Below are positions 1-10,390 of a DNA stretch of 64,000 nt, in pieces. Position numbers and translations under genes: made by a program. Origin of the DNA: Planctomycetota bacterium (GTDB lineage: Bacteria; Planctomycetota; B15-G4); NCBI GenBank assembly GCA_029245865.1, contig JAQWOM010000015.1, forward strand, positions 1 to 64,000. The letters are read 5' to 3'. Each line of letters opens with the position of its first letter. Positions within the stretch are counted from its first letter, which is position 1. The notes below the pieces were generated by a model. That model was given only the letters and a program-made list of their open reading frames with translations. It had not been told where the DNA came from and made no database searches.

Positions 1-1616
<1,616 letters not shown>

Positions 1617-1664
1617 TTCGGTCTCATTCTCGGCCGAATCAAGTCATGTGACTCGATCCGCGAG

Positions 1665-1707
1665 ACTCGAAGCTCCTTGGAATCAGTCTCCCCATGGGGC
1701 TTCGAGT
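1665..1707 (+). terminator. 12-bp inverted repeat downstream of groEL
   Basis: ACTCGAAGCTCC (1665-1676) can pair with GGGGCTTCGAGT (1696-1707), including one G-U pair, around a 19-nt loop. It lies about 50 bp after the groEL stop. No clear U-tract follows, so it could be a factor-assisted terminator or an RNA-stabilising hairpin. A weaker 6-bp hairpin (ATTCGG/CCGAAT, 1616-1639) starts at the stop codon itself. Confidence 0.4.
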
Positions 1708-1855
1708 TCTTCCGAAAACCCGCTCGAATTGCCTATGCTCGGGCGCTATCTGTGTCTCGGCTTGCAACAAACTGGGCATCAGACAGCCGGACGGCTCGCG
1801 TCATGGAGCGCAGGCTGGTTCGGACGCTTTGCCCCAACCGAAAAAGGAGGCTTAA

Positions 1856-2647
1856 ATGCTTCGCAACACCACACTGGTTTTTTCCTTCGTGACGGCGCTT
1901 GCTTGCGGCGACAGCTTGGCTGCTGAAGGACTGTTCTCGTCTTCGGAGTCCAATGTCCCGGTTGTGGCTGTTGCGGCTGCCGTTGTTGCTAACGCATCTG
2001 AGACTGCTCCCACGGCGGGTGCCGTGACGGGCGAGATCAAGCTCAAAGGCGAGATCCCTGCCGCGCCTCCCGTCGATATTTCGAGCGACCCCATTTGCGC
2101 GGGGCTGCACGCCGATGGAATGGAGATGCCGACAGTTCGTGGCGCCGATGGCGGGTTGGCCGATGTTTTCATTCAGCTGACGGGAGTGCCAGACGAGCGT
2201 TACAAGGCTCCTGATGAAGCTGTCGTTCTGGACCAGGTGGGCTGCAGCTACGTGCCACACGTTTTCGGGATCGTGAAGAAGCAGGACATCCTGATTCGGA
2301 ATAGTGATGACACGTTGCACAACATTCACCCGACCCCCAAGGTGAACCGTGAGTTCAATGTCGGAATGCCGACCAAGGGCATGGAGATCACCAAGACTTT
2401 CAAGAAGCCCGAAGAGGCAATCGTCTTCAAGTGCGATGTTCACATCTGGATGAAGGCTTTCTGCTTTGTCATGGAGCACCCATATTTTGCCGTGACTGAT
2501 GGGTCCGGTGACTTCTCGATTTCCACGGCGGATCTCCCAGACGGCGAATACGGAGTGACGACCTGGCACGAGACTCTCGGGTCAAAGGAAGGCAAAGTGA
2601 CGGTGAAGGACGGGAAGGGCACCTTTGACCTGACCTACGAACTCTGA
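1856..2647 (+). CDS. Secreted cupredoxin-like (plastocyanin-fold) protein
   Basis: A 263-residue exported protein with an N-terminal signal sequence (about residues 1-23) and a low-complexity Ala/Val stretch. Its core resembles the cupredoxin-like family of methanol-utilisation/plastocyanin-type proteins. Candidate copper ligands are His155 and His158 (LHNIHP), Cys193, His196 and Met199 (CDVHIWM). The Cys-x2-His-x2-Met spacing is shorter than in plastocyanin. The last 50 residues look like a small beta-sandwich (DGSGDFSISTADLPDGEY). The start is fixed by AAGGAGG at 1844-1850. It sits directly upstream of heme A synthase and may act as an electron carrier or copper protein for the oxidase. That role is inferred from the neighbours only. 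Confidence 0.75.
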   Translation: MLRNTTLVFSFVTALACGDSLAAEGLFSSSESNVPVVAVAAAVVANASETAPTAGAVTGEIKLKGEIPAAPPVDISSDPICAGLHADGMEMPTVRGADGGLADVFIQLTGVPDERYKAPDEAVVLDQVGCSYVPHVFGIVKKQDILIRNSDDTLHNIHPTPKVNREFNVGMPTKGMEITKTFKKPEEAIVFKCDVHIWMKAFCFVMEHPYFAVTDGSGDFSISTADLPDGEYGVTTWHETLGSKEGKVTVKDGKGTFDLTYEL

Positions 2648-2678
2648 GCCCACCTGCTTTTGCAGGCCTCAAGGAACC

Positions 2679-3674
2679 GTGACACCTCTTCGTGATCGAG
2701 CACCCGCCCCGGCATTGCCCGGGGTGGTTGCGTCTCCAGCGCGAAGGAAATTTGGCTTCGTTCTGTTCGGGGCCACGTTGTTTCTCATCTTTGTCGGCGC
2801 AGAGGTGAAAAGCCGCCACGCGGGTTTGTCCGTCCCCGACTGGCCACTCAGCTATGGGCAGGTGTGGCCCAAGATGGTGGGCGATGTGTTTTACGAACAC
2901 GGTCATCGAACCGTGGCGTCTGCTGTCGGCCTGCTGACACTCATTCTTGCGATCTGGACGGCACGTACAGACAGTCGCATGTGGGTGCGCAACTTAGGGT
3001 GGGTCGCGCTTTTGGCTGTCATCCTTCAAGGGGTCCTCGGTGGCTTGACGGTGCTGAATCTCTTGCCAACCCCCGTAAGTGCGACACATGCGACGCTCGC
3101 ACAGGTTTTTTTGTGCCTTGTCGGTTGGCTCGCGTATACGGGGACAAAGGAATGGAATTCCCCGGCGTCCACCGATCCTGTTTCAGCGCGAGTGGCTTTT
3201 CGTGCTTGTGCGTTCGCGCTGATCGCCGTCTTCATTCAACTCTTGTTCGGTGCTTGGATGCGTCACAGTGAGGCTGGCCTTGCGGTGCCCTTCTTTCCGA
3301 CGTCCGAGTCAGGGTCGTTGCTGCCTCAGACTGTGGACGAGTTAGTTGTCATTCACATGCTGCACCGAGGTTTTGCAGTGATCGTCCTCGTGCTCGTTTT
3401 AAGAGCTGTTGCATCTGTGGCTCGACGGCTTCCAGAATTCGGTTTGCATGCGACATTGATTGCGAGCCTCGTGCTGATCCAGGTGATGCTCGGCGCGCTG
3501 GTCATCTGGGAAGAAAAATCGCCGATCATCACTTCAATCCACGTCATGAATGGCGCGGCTGTGCTCGCTTTTACATGGCTTCTGACCTTGCGAACTTGGC
3601 GGTGTCTTGCACCTTCGCCCACATCACGCGTGATCGGTGTCGATGCGAATCGCCATGCGATGGAGCAGGCCTGA
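2679..3674 (+). CDS. ctaA: Heme A synthase (COX15/CtaA)
   Basis: An integral membrane enzyme that oxidises the C8 methyl of heme O to the formyl group of heme A, for aa3-type cytochrome oxidases. The 331 residues show the internal two-fold repeat of the family: RHAGLSVPDWPLSYG near residue 46 is echoed by RHSEAGLAVPFFP near 195. Heme-ligand histidines are seen in EHGHRTVAS (74/76), ATHAT (137), IHMLHRG (226/229) and SIHVMNG (288). About eight membrane segments are visible. The GTG start has AAGGA only 3 nt upstream. The stop is 1 bp from the best start of the next gene, so the two are probably translationally coupled. Confidence 0.95.
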   Translation: MTPLRDRAPAPALPGVVASPARRKFGFVLFGATLFLIFVGAEVKSRHAGLSVPDWPLSYGQVWPKMVGDVFYEHGHRTVASAVGLLTLILAIWTARTDSRMWVRNLGWVALLAVILQGVLGGLTVLNLLPTPVSATHATLAQVFLCLVGWLAYTGTKEWNSPASTDPVSARVAFRACAFALIAVFIQLLFGAWMRHSEAGLAVPFFPTSESGSLLPQTVDELVVIHMLHRGFAVIVLVLVLRAVASVARRLPEFGLHATLIASLVLIQVMLGALVIWEEKSPIITSIHVMNGAAVLAFTWLLTLRTWRCLAPSPTSRVIGVDANRHAMEQA

Positions 3675-3675
3675 A

Positions 3676-5181
3676 ATGGTGGCTCGTTTCGACAGAGCCA
3701 GCTTGGCTGCCTTGATCCGACCACGGATCGCCTTGTTGGTGCTGGTGGTGACCGCTGTCGGCTACTTGCTCGAGCGTCCCGCGTCGTATGCCGCGCTTCC
3801 GTGGGTTGTTCTCGGAACATTGTTTGTGGCAGCCGCAGGTTGCGCGTTGAATCACTTTCTCGAGCGAGATGCAGATGCGCTCATGAAACGGACGCGCACT
3901 CGCCCTCTGGTGACGGGCGCTCTCACGGAACGCCAGGTTGTCATCGGGAGCCTTCTCTCATTGGCTGCAGGCCTTCTGATGATCGGATTGGGGGCGGGGA
4001 TCGGTGCGCTCGCTTATCAGGCAGCAGCCATCACGATCTATCTCGCTATTTACACTCCACTCAAGCAGCACACGGTGAGCAATACGTGGATTGGCGCCAT
4101 TCCTGGAGCGCTTCCGCTCCTGGTGGGTGCTGCAGCTGCCGGCGGGCCGACGCCTGTCGCCTGGGCCGCCTTCGGCCTTGTTTTTTTGTGGCAGTTGCCA
4201 CATTTCTTTGCCATCGCATCGATGTATCGGGAAGAGTACGCCTCGGGTGGGATGCGCATGCTGTCTGGAGACGATCCCGATGACTCTCTTCTTCGCTGGC
4301 AAATGCCTCTTTTGGTGATGTGTGTGATGCTTGTTTCGCTCTTGCCTGTCATTCTGGGTTCAGCTCGCCCTCTTTACGGATTAGCAGCTCTCGGACTTGG
4401 GGCACTGTTCCTGCTCGCGGCCTTTGCGTTTTACGCACGCCCCGATCGCGTGCGTGCGCGCCAGGTGGTGGTCGCTTCCGTGATTTATCTGCCGCTCGTT
4501 TTGCTTGCGCTCACGCTGGATGTGGCTTGCGCAACTCATGTCGAGCCCGAGGCGTGTGAAGATTGCGTCTCTATTGGAGATGACCACCTCGAAGGAGCGA
4601 GCCATGGCGCCATGGCGGTGAACGCTCCTCAAGTGGCGGAGTTGATTGATGGCACGGGGCTCCCAGATCACGGCCAGGTCCCCGAGTTTTCACTTGTGGG
4701 TGATGATGGACAAGCCTTCACGCGTAGCGATCTCGGGGGCGATGTTTGGGTTGTCGATTTTATTTTTACGCGTTGTGCCGTCACTTGCGGGCAAATGAGC
4801 GATGCCTATGCCTTGCTCATGCAGGAAGGGCTTGAGACACGCTTTCTGTCTGTCACGGTTGACCCGCGCAATGACGGTCCTCAAGAGCTCACGGCTTATC
4901 GCAGCAAATGGAACGGAGATGCTGAGGAGTGGCGCTTACTCACGGGGACGAGCCGCGACATCCAGCATCTCGCCGAGGTGGGATTCAGCCTCCCCGTGAA
5001 TGCAGGAACAGAGCCGGTCGCTGGAATGCCGCCGCTCTTTCACAGCGGCAAGTTTGCGCTGGTGGGGAAAAATGCTCATGTCCGCGGTTATTACGACTAC
5101 CGCGATGAACTCGACCTCAAGCGTCTTCGAGAGGACATTGCGAAGCTGGCCGCGGTGCCCTCCCCAGACCCTCAGGGATGA
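3676..5181 (+). CDS. ctaB: Protoheme IX farnesyltransferase (CtaB) fused to a SCO1/SenC copper chaperone
   Basis: Residues 1 to about 285 are a UbiA-type prenyltransferase that makes heme O. The motif NHFLERDAD gives the Asp-rich Mg/diphosphate site, followed by TRPLVTG, the YTPLKQHTVSNTWIGA loop, and QLPHFFAIASMYREEY. After a linker containing CATHVEPEACEDC, a SCO domain starts near residue 335. It carries the copper-binding FTRCAVTC (Cys367, Cys371) and the distal His456 (LFHSGKF), so both halves look active. The ATG at 3676, with GGAG 10 nt upstream, is preferred over 3637, which would overlap ctaA. UbiA proteins normally have nine helices with the C-terminus outside, which would place SCO in the periplasm. 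No frameshift is needed to join the domains. Confidence 0.93.
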   Translation: MVARFDRASLAALIRPRIALLVLVVTAVGYLLERPASYAALPWVVLGTLFVAAAGCALNHFLERDADALMKRTRTRPLVTGALTERQVVIGSLLSLAAGLLMIGLGAGIGALAYQAAAITIYLAIYTPLKQHTVSNTWIGAIPGALPLLVGAAAAGGPTPVAWAAFGLVFLWQLPHFFAIASMYREEYASGGMRMLSGDDPDDSLLRWQMPLLVMCVMLVSLLPVILGSARPLYGLAALGLGALFLLAAFAFYARPDRVRARQVVVASVIYLPLVLLALTLDVACATHVEPEACEDCVSIGDDHLEGASHGAMAVNAPQVAELIDGTGLPDHGQVPEFSLVGDDGQAFTRSDLGGDVWVVDFIFTRCAVTCGQMSDAYALLMQEGLETRFLSVTVDPRNDGPQELTAYRSKWNGDAEEWRLLTGTSRDIQHLAEVGFSLPVNAGTEPVAGMPPLFHSGKFALVGKNAHVRGYYDYRDELDLKRLREDIAKLAAVPSPDPQG

Positions 5182-5206
5182 CCCGGTTGAGCTTCCTGGA
5201 AAACTT

Positions 5207-5644
5207 GTGAGTCGCCCGGCAATACACGCCCTGCTCAACGGCACAGCCGCCTTGATGCTCACGCTTGGCTGGCTCGCAATCCGGGGGAAGGGCCCCTTCG
5301 CAAGGCGCGGCCGTGACGAAGGGCTGCACAAGCGGTTCATGGTTGCGGCGTTGTTTTTCTCGACATGCTTCCTCGCTTCCTATCTGGAGTATCACGCGTC
5401 GGTAGGGTCGGTTCCGTTCTGGGGTACGGGATGGATCAGAACGATTTACCTGGCGGTTCTTATTCCACACATCGTGCTTGCAACCGTGATGGTGCCGCCC
5501 ATCGTCATTCTGGTTGTTCATGCGGCACGTGGACGTCTCGATCGGCACAAACGGCTCGCTCGTTGGACACTCCCCGTCTGGCTCTATGTCTCGGTGACAG
5601 GAGTCCTTGTGTACCTGATGCTCTATCGACTCGGACCCGCGTGA
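5207..5644 (+). CDS. DUF420 membrane protein
   Basis: About 145 residues with four predicted transmembrane helices, matching the DUF420 family that usually accompanies cytochrome-oxidase assembly genes. Seen here are LHKRFMVAALFFSTCFLASYLEYH, then IYLAVLIPHIVLATVMVPP and HKRLARWTLPVWLYVSVTGVLVY (each shown only as short fragments of the helices). The frame extends further upstream inside the SCO domain. GTG at 5207 is chosen because the protein should start just ahead of the first helix. It follows ctaB-sco by 25 bp and closes this small assembly cluster. Its biochemical role in the family is unknown. Confidence 0.8.
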   Translation: MSRPAIHALLNGTAALMLTLGWLAIRGKGPFARRGRDEGLHKRFMVAALFFSTCFLASYLEYHASVGSVPFWGTGWIRTIYLAVLIPHIVLATVMVPPIVILVVHAARGRLDRHKRLARWTLPVWLYVSVTGVLVYLMLYRLGPA

Positions 5645-5751
5645 GGGCTGTTGCGCAGATGGCATCATGACGACCCCACCCAATTCGGCAGATCGACCGT
5701 TTGTCCCGATCGATGCGTACTGAGCTCGACATCTCTTTGCGTTGAACAGGC

Positions 5752-8274
5752 ATGATGGGGCTCTGCTTGTTACCCACTGGAGGTTTCATCGTGTCGACGT
5801 GTTTGTCTTTGCTGGCGAGCAGCCTGTTCTTCGTGATGACCGCTGTGCTGGGAGCCGCAGCGCCTCTCGAGGACCCAGTTCGGGATGTTCTTGTCCCCAA
5901 GGGGTGGTGGACAATGGCTGCTGTCGACTCTCGCGGCCGGCGCCCTTTTCGACCGGACGCTGTGTTCGCGCGGTACCTTCTTGACCCAGACTCACCTCCA
6001 CCTTCAACGGGACAGCAGTTGATGGGGGAGCGGGGAAAGCCGGCGAGTTGGTCGTTTCGGGAAGCGAACGAAGACGGCAGGGTGGAAGCAGGCGCTGCCT
6101 GGGCCTACGCATCCCTCGAAGTTCCTGAGGCGCGAGTGATGCTGGCGCGCCTTCAAAGTGCATCGACATTGTTTGTCAATGGAGATGGCTTTGTCGGAGA
6201 CGTCTACCGATACGGTTGGCAGGGTGTTCCGGTCGTATTAAAACCTGGCCGCAATGACATCTACGTGACGGGTATCCGAGGGGCCTTTCAGTTTGAGCTG
6301 ATCGAACCAGAGGCAGAACTGATCATGGATGCCTACGACCGGACCAGTCCGCACCTGGTTGCCGGATCAGATAAGGCGGGGCCACTTGGACTGTTGCTGA
6401 TGAATGCAACGGACCGACCGTTGAAGCCGCTGATCAAGCTTGCGGGCGATGGCTTGTTCTTGGATGTCGACGTGCCCCTCGGCGCACTTCAGCCGCTGGA
6501 AGTGACGAAGGTTTCGCTTCCGCAGCCTCTTGTCGAGGGCGCTCGGGTCAGCGCTGACGTTGACGAGGTTGTACGAGTGGTGGAGACCGTCACCGCCGGA
6601 GCAGAAGAGGCAAGAGCGCACGTTCCTCTCGGTGTTGTTGAGGATGGGCCAGGGCGACGTGAGACTTTTGTTTCTCGCATCGATGGCTCTGTGCAATTCT
6701 TCGGCCTTCTCCCTCCTGCGGACCTGGAAGGAGAGGTGCTCAAGGGCGAACCCTCCTTGGTGCTCTCGTTGCACGGAGCGGGGGTCGATGCTCTGGGTCA
6801 GGTCAAGAGCTACTCCAGGCGACCTGGCGTCTGGATTGCCGCACCAACGAATCGCCGCCCGTTCGGTTTCGATTGGCAGGACTGGGGGCGCCAGGACGCC
6901 TATGAAGTTCGGGATCACGTTCTGGCTGATCGCGGCGTGGACAGTCGCCGCGTGCAGGTCACGGGCCATTCGATGGGAGGTCACGGAGCCTGGCATCTGG
7001 CTGCCAATGACACCGACGGCTTTTCAGCGGTGGCACCAAGTGCAGGTTGGTGCAGTTTTGACACCTACGGTGGGCGCCCAGCAGGCGCTCTGTCGAGTCT
7101 CTGGCAAGCTGCGGATGCTCCGAGTCGCACACTGGATTTTGTAGACGGTCTTGTTCAGGTGCCGGCTTTCGTGCTGCATGGCACAAAAGATGACAACGTC
7201 CCTCCCTCGGAGGCCGAAGCGATGATTGCCGCGCTGACATCGGCCGGGAATGCCCCACGCATGCACATGCAGCAGGGTGCGGGGCACTGGTGGGATGGAG
7301 ACGCTGCACCAGGTGCAGATTGCGTCGATTGGCCCGGCATCTTCGAGTTGTTTCGTGATCACCCTCAAGTCGAAATGTCTCCCGAGCTGAACTGGGTCGC
7401 TGCGGGGCCGGGCGTAGACAGCCGGCACCATGAACTCGAGGTTCAGCAGGTTCTCACGCCAGAGGAACCCTTCCGAATGCAAGCGCGTTTGGAGTCGCCG
7501 ATGTTTCGTGTCAAGACGGACAACGTGCAACTCATGGCGGTGCATGCCTCCGACCGCTTGGCCGGATTCACTTTGGAAGTGGATGGGCAACGGCTTGCCG
7601 AGATCCCCTCCAGGGAAGGCGCCCCTCTTTGGTTCGTGCGTGACGCGCAGGGGGGATGGAAAGCGAGTGACCCTCCGGTAAGCGGAGAGAAACACGCGCA
7701 CCGGATGGGACCGTTCAAAAAAGCATTCGACCGCGGTTTTATTTTCGTGATCGGAACGGCTGGCTCTGAGAAAGAAAACGCACAACTTCTCGCACGTGCT
7801 CGGTACGACGGACAGGTGTGGTGGTACAGGGGAAACGGCCGCGCTCCGTTGATAACAGACGAGGAGTATCTCGCGGGCGAACGCGCTCCGGGGAACGTCA
7901 TCCTCTACGGAAATGCAGAGACAAATGCTGCATGGTCCTCCTTGCTTGAAGAGGACTTCCCTCTCCAAGTTGTTCGGGGTCAGGTCAAGCTGGGTGACCA
8001 CGTGTGGGAGGGCGATGAACTCGCTGCCGTTTTTGTATCGCCACGCCGGGATGACCCGGAGGGATTGGTGGGCGTGTTTGCGGATACCGGAGCGGGCGGG
8101 ACGCGCCTGGGTTATATGCTCGCACCGTTTGTTTCGGGAGTTGGTTACCCGGACTACGCAGTCTTTGGTCCGGACGTCCTAACTCAAGGCGATGAAGGCG
8201 TTTTTGCCGCCGGATGGTGGAACAACCATTGGGGGCTTTCTTCGCCCCCCAGACATCTCAAAGCGGGTCGCTAA
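5752..8274 (+). CDS. Secreted alpha/beta hydrolase (prolyl oligopeptidase-like)
   Basis: An 840-residue protein with a hydrophobic export signal at about residues 12-36. The middle of the protein is an alpha/beta-hydrolase domain with a complete triad: nucleophile Ser407 in GHSMGGHG, Asp480 or Asp481 in HGTKDDNVP and His512 in GAGHWWDG. LSLHGAG near 338-344 fits the oxyanion strand. An N-terminal beta-rich region (about 45-300) and a C-terminal region (about 540-840) are not recognised. Substrate could be a peptide or an ester. The exact start is uncertain, because ATG ATG at 5752/5755 lacks a good ribosome-binding site. It stands alone, convergent with the downstream kinase gene, and the two 3' ends overlap by 17 bp. 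Confidence 0.8.
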   Translation: MMGLCLLPTGGFIVSTCLSLLASSLFFVMTAVLGAAAPLEDPVRDVLVPKGWWTMAAVDSRGRRPFRPDAVFARYLLDPDSPPPSTGQQLMGERGKPASWSFREANEDGRVEAGAAWAYASLEVPEARVMLARLQSASTLFVNGDGFVGDVYRYGWQGVPVVLKPGRNDIYVTGIRGAFQFELIEPEAELIMDAYDRTSPHLVAGSDKAGPLGLLLMNATDRPLKPLIKLAGDGLFLDVDVPLGALQPLEVTKVSLPQPLVEGARVSADVDEVVRVVETVTAGAEEARAHVPLGVVEDGPGRRETFVSRIDGSVQFFGLLPPADLEGEVLKGEPSLVLSLHGAGVDALGQVKSYSRRPGVWIAAPTNRRPFGFDWQDWGRQDAYEVRDHVLADRGVDSRRVQVTGHSMGGHGAWHLAANDTDGFSAVAPSAGWCSFDTYGGRPAGALSSLWQAADAPSRTLDFVDGLVQVPAFVLHGTKDDNVPPSEAEAMIAALTSAGNAPRMHMQQGAGHWWDGDAAPGADCVDWPGIFELFRDHPQVEMSPELNWVAAGPGVDSRHHELEVQQVLTPEEPFRMQARLESPMFRVKTDNVQLMAVHASDRLAGFTLEVDGQRLAEIPSREGAPLWFVRDAQGGWKASDPPVSGEKHAHRMGPFKKAFDRGFIFVIGTAGSEKENAQLLARARYDGQVWWYRGNGRAPLITDEEYLAGERAPGNVILYGNAETNAAWSSLLEEDFPLQVVRGQVKLGDHVWEGDELAAVFVSPRRDDPEGLVGVFADTGAGGTRLGYMLAPFVSGVGYPDYAVFGPDVLTQGDEGVFAAGWWNNHWGLSSPPRHLKAGR

Positions 8275-10255
8275 TTGGCCACTCGAGCAGGCCCGAGAGG
8301 TCATCGCGATCGATGCTGCTGAGTGTGGCGTACTGAGCGACAAACTGGCCGGGTTCATCTCCTTGGCTCAGGAAAAGAACAGCGGAAACAGAAGGGGTGG
8401 TCTGACGCATCCAGGTTTCAAGCTGTTCGTGCACGTTCTTGTTCCATGCGGTGCTTGAACCGAGAAGAAGTCGAGCTTCACCCAGCAGCGCGGTCTCCGT
8501 GCTCAGGGAGATCGCGGGGTTCCTTCCGAGGCCAACGATCTCGAAGTGGGCCAACTCCAGTGTCTCGTATAAATGTTCAAGATTTGCTGACTGTTCGCTT
8601 CTAAGGGATGGTCCGAGGTCATCGATGACAAGGAGCTTGTTCGGTTCAACTCGATGCTTTCCGAGCGCGGTGGCCTTTCGGTTCTGTGCCGTAAGCCTTG
8701 CAGTCTTTGCAAGCTCGTGCCGCGATTCTCCGGACGCATGACCGGAAGCAGCCATGACTGCGTTCGAAGTCAACGAGTCGGTGCTGTTTTCGACTCTGTA
8801 GGTGAAGAATAAGGTGGTCGACACCAAGAAGAAGCCAGCGATGGCCAAGCCAAGCATAGTGCCTTTGAGAATTTTACCTTGGCGAGTGGACGCGGCGACG
8901 GCATCGAGATTCCGTTGGCGCGGAGGGGATGTGTGAGACGTTCTTGGAAGAGGGGGGAAGACGGCTGCGTTCGACTCCTCGGATGCCAAGATCTCAAGCA
9001 TTGAAGGGTCGCCTGAGAGTGAGGGCAGATCAGCAGGAGCCACCTGGAACGGGTCTGAAGAAGACATGACCGTGCGGATGTCTGCCATCATCTCGGTCGC
9101 GGAGCCGTACCGATTGTTCATGTCTGCCATGGCACGGCGCACGATCCAGCGAAGCGCTTCCGGGCAGCGTTTGCGAATCTGCGAAAGGCTTCCGTGCGCA
9201 GGAAAGCTGTTCTCAAGCACGGAGAAGAGGACGGCACCTGCGCCGTAGATATCGAACTTGACCCCGTCGACCTCTTGAACTTTCACGCCACGCAGCGCGA
9301 GGCGCACGAGTTCGGGATCGCGAAAGTATTCGGTCCCGTGTGTCGTGAGGGTCATGGCAGAGCGGAGTGGCGTGATGAGGCCTAGATCGACCAGATGCAC
9401 GCGCCCGTCCGAGACGATGATGTTGCTGGGCTTGATGTCTTTGTGCCACAAGCCGGCTGCGTGGAACCTTTGCATCGTCTGCAGAAGATCGGTGATATAG
9501 CTCATGGTGAGCGCAACTTCACGTGGCCCAAGCCCTTCAGAGCCGGCCTTGTCGTGGAGTCGTTGGGTGACCAGCGTCAGATCTTCGCCTGGTACATAAG
9601 GCATCACGTAGTGGAAGCGGGTGGCTGCTAGGTCGTGCTCCAGGACCAAGCCTAGATTGCGCGCAGCTTCAAGAGCCCGGCTCTCGCGCACGATCTGTGG
9701 CATTGTCGAGCCGTCGGAGAGTGAGAAAGACTTGATGACGACCTTGCCGGGTATTGTGTGTCCCGTGCTCTCAAGTTGTGTTCGTTTTTCAGGCAGCGGT
9801 TCGGCCAGAAAGAGCCGTGCGCCGGAGCCTCCGGAAGGGAGTGATCCGACAACGCGGTATCCTTCGAACGCATCGCGCCCCCCTCGCGGTAGATCAGGAG
9901 CCGGAGCGCGGGCGATGGCTTCTGGAATGCGGTGTTCGATGCCATGCGTGAGGCTGGTCAGGCCCAGAAGGCGCCCGGCGTGTCCAATGGTGAGGCGATA
10001 GAGCTCCTGGCCGATGGCAATGAATTCCTGCTCCAAGGTTTTTCCGTAGTGATTGGCTCGTGACCAGCGCCCCAGAACGATGTTCGTCACGATGAACGGT
10101 GTAAGAAAAACGGCTGTGATCAAATTGCCGACAACACGTAGCGTGTCGCCGACCATGCCGCCCACGAAGGTGGCAATCCGGCCCAGGACGGCTCCCACGA
10201 ATCGAAACAGCTGCCCCACAACCCAACCGAGCCCCGAGAGCGCTTTGAAGAGCAC
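8258..10255 (-). CDS. Membrane-anchored Ser/Thr protein kinase paired with an ECF sigma factor
   Basis: Numbered from the GTG at 10255: hydrophobic N-terminus (about 1-62); kinase domain about 130-400 with glycine loop SGGSGARLFLAE, Lys175 (VVIKSF), catalytic HKDIKPSN (Asp273) and DLG (Asp290). The HRD and DFG motifs are changed to HKD and DLG, but the catalytic residues are kept. A second membrane helix lies at about 464-487, followed by an unrecognised C-terminal domain of about 180 residues. GTG 10255 has no ribosome-binding site and would start inside the first helix. The frame is open upstream to the sigma-factor stop, and AAGGGAG at 10321-10327 lies 8 nt before an in-frame ATC (10312-10310) that would give ITFSIQLLLLIAGAVVGLW. 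The pairing suggests kinase control of sigma activity, as described for planctomycete ECF groups. Confidence 0.88.
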   Translation of the reverse strand: MLFKALSGLGWVVGQLFRFVGAVLGRIATFVGGMVGDTLRVVGNLITAVFLTPFIVTNIVLGRWSRANHYGKTLEQEFIAIGQELYRLTIGHAGRLLGLTSLTHGIEHRIPEAIARAPAPDLPRGGRDAFEGYRVVGSLPSGGSGARLFLAEPLPEKRTQLESTGHTIPGKVVIKSFSLSDGSTMPQIVRESRALEAARNLGLVLEHDLAATRFHYVMPYVPGEDLTLVTQRLHDKAGSEGLGPREVALTMSYITDLLQTMQRFHAAGLWHKDIKPSNIIVSDGRVHLVDLGLITPLRSAMTLTTHGTEYFRDPELVRLALRGVKVQEVDGVKFDIYGAGAVLFSVLENSFPAHGSLSQIRKRCPEALRWIVRRAMADMNNRYGSATEMMADIRTVMSSSDPFQVAPADLPSLSGDPSMLEILASEESNAAVFPPLPRTSHTSPPRQRNLDAVAASTRQGKILKGTMLGLAIAGFFLVSTTLFFTYRVENSTDSLTSNAVMAASGHASGESRHELAKTARLTAQNRKATALGKHRVEPNKLLVIDDLGPSLRSEQSANLEHLYETLELAHFEIVGLGRNPAISLSTETALLGEARLLLGSSTAWNKNVHEQLETWMRQTTPSVSAVLFLSQGDEPGQFVAQYATLSSIDRDDLSGLLEWPISDPL

Positions 10256-10320
10256 CCAGAGGCCGACAACAGCACCTGCAATCAGGAGTAGAAGTTGGAT
10301 GGAGAAGGTGATGGTGATGT

Positions 10321-10327
10321 CTCCCTT
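10321..10327 (-). promoter_or_regulatory. Strong ribosome-binding site ahead of the kinase frame
   Basis: Reading on the minus strand, AAGGGAG is followed after 8 nt by ATC ACC TTC TCC ATC CAA in the kinase frame. No ATG, GTG or TTG exists in that frame between the sigma-factor stop (10391-10393) and GTG 10255. The site therefore points to a non-standard ATC start, or to a start codon altered in this sequence. Confidence 0.45.
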
Positions 10328-10390
10328 GTGCGGTTCCCAAACCAGCCGTTCGCAATGACTCGAGGACTGGATGCGGCTAGACCTTTCCGC

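Noticed and set aside
1733-2569. 278-residue minus-strand frame opposite the cupredoxin-like gene
   Set aside because: The plus-strand gene has a perfect ribosome-binding site, a signal peptide and copper ligands. The reverse frame has none of these.
7024-8001. 325-residue minus-strand frame inside the hydrolase gene
   Set aside because: Fully overlaps the catalytic domain region of the real gene and shows no protein-like motif pattern.
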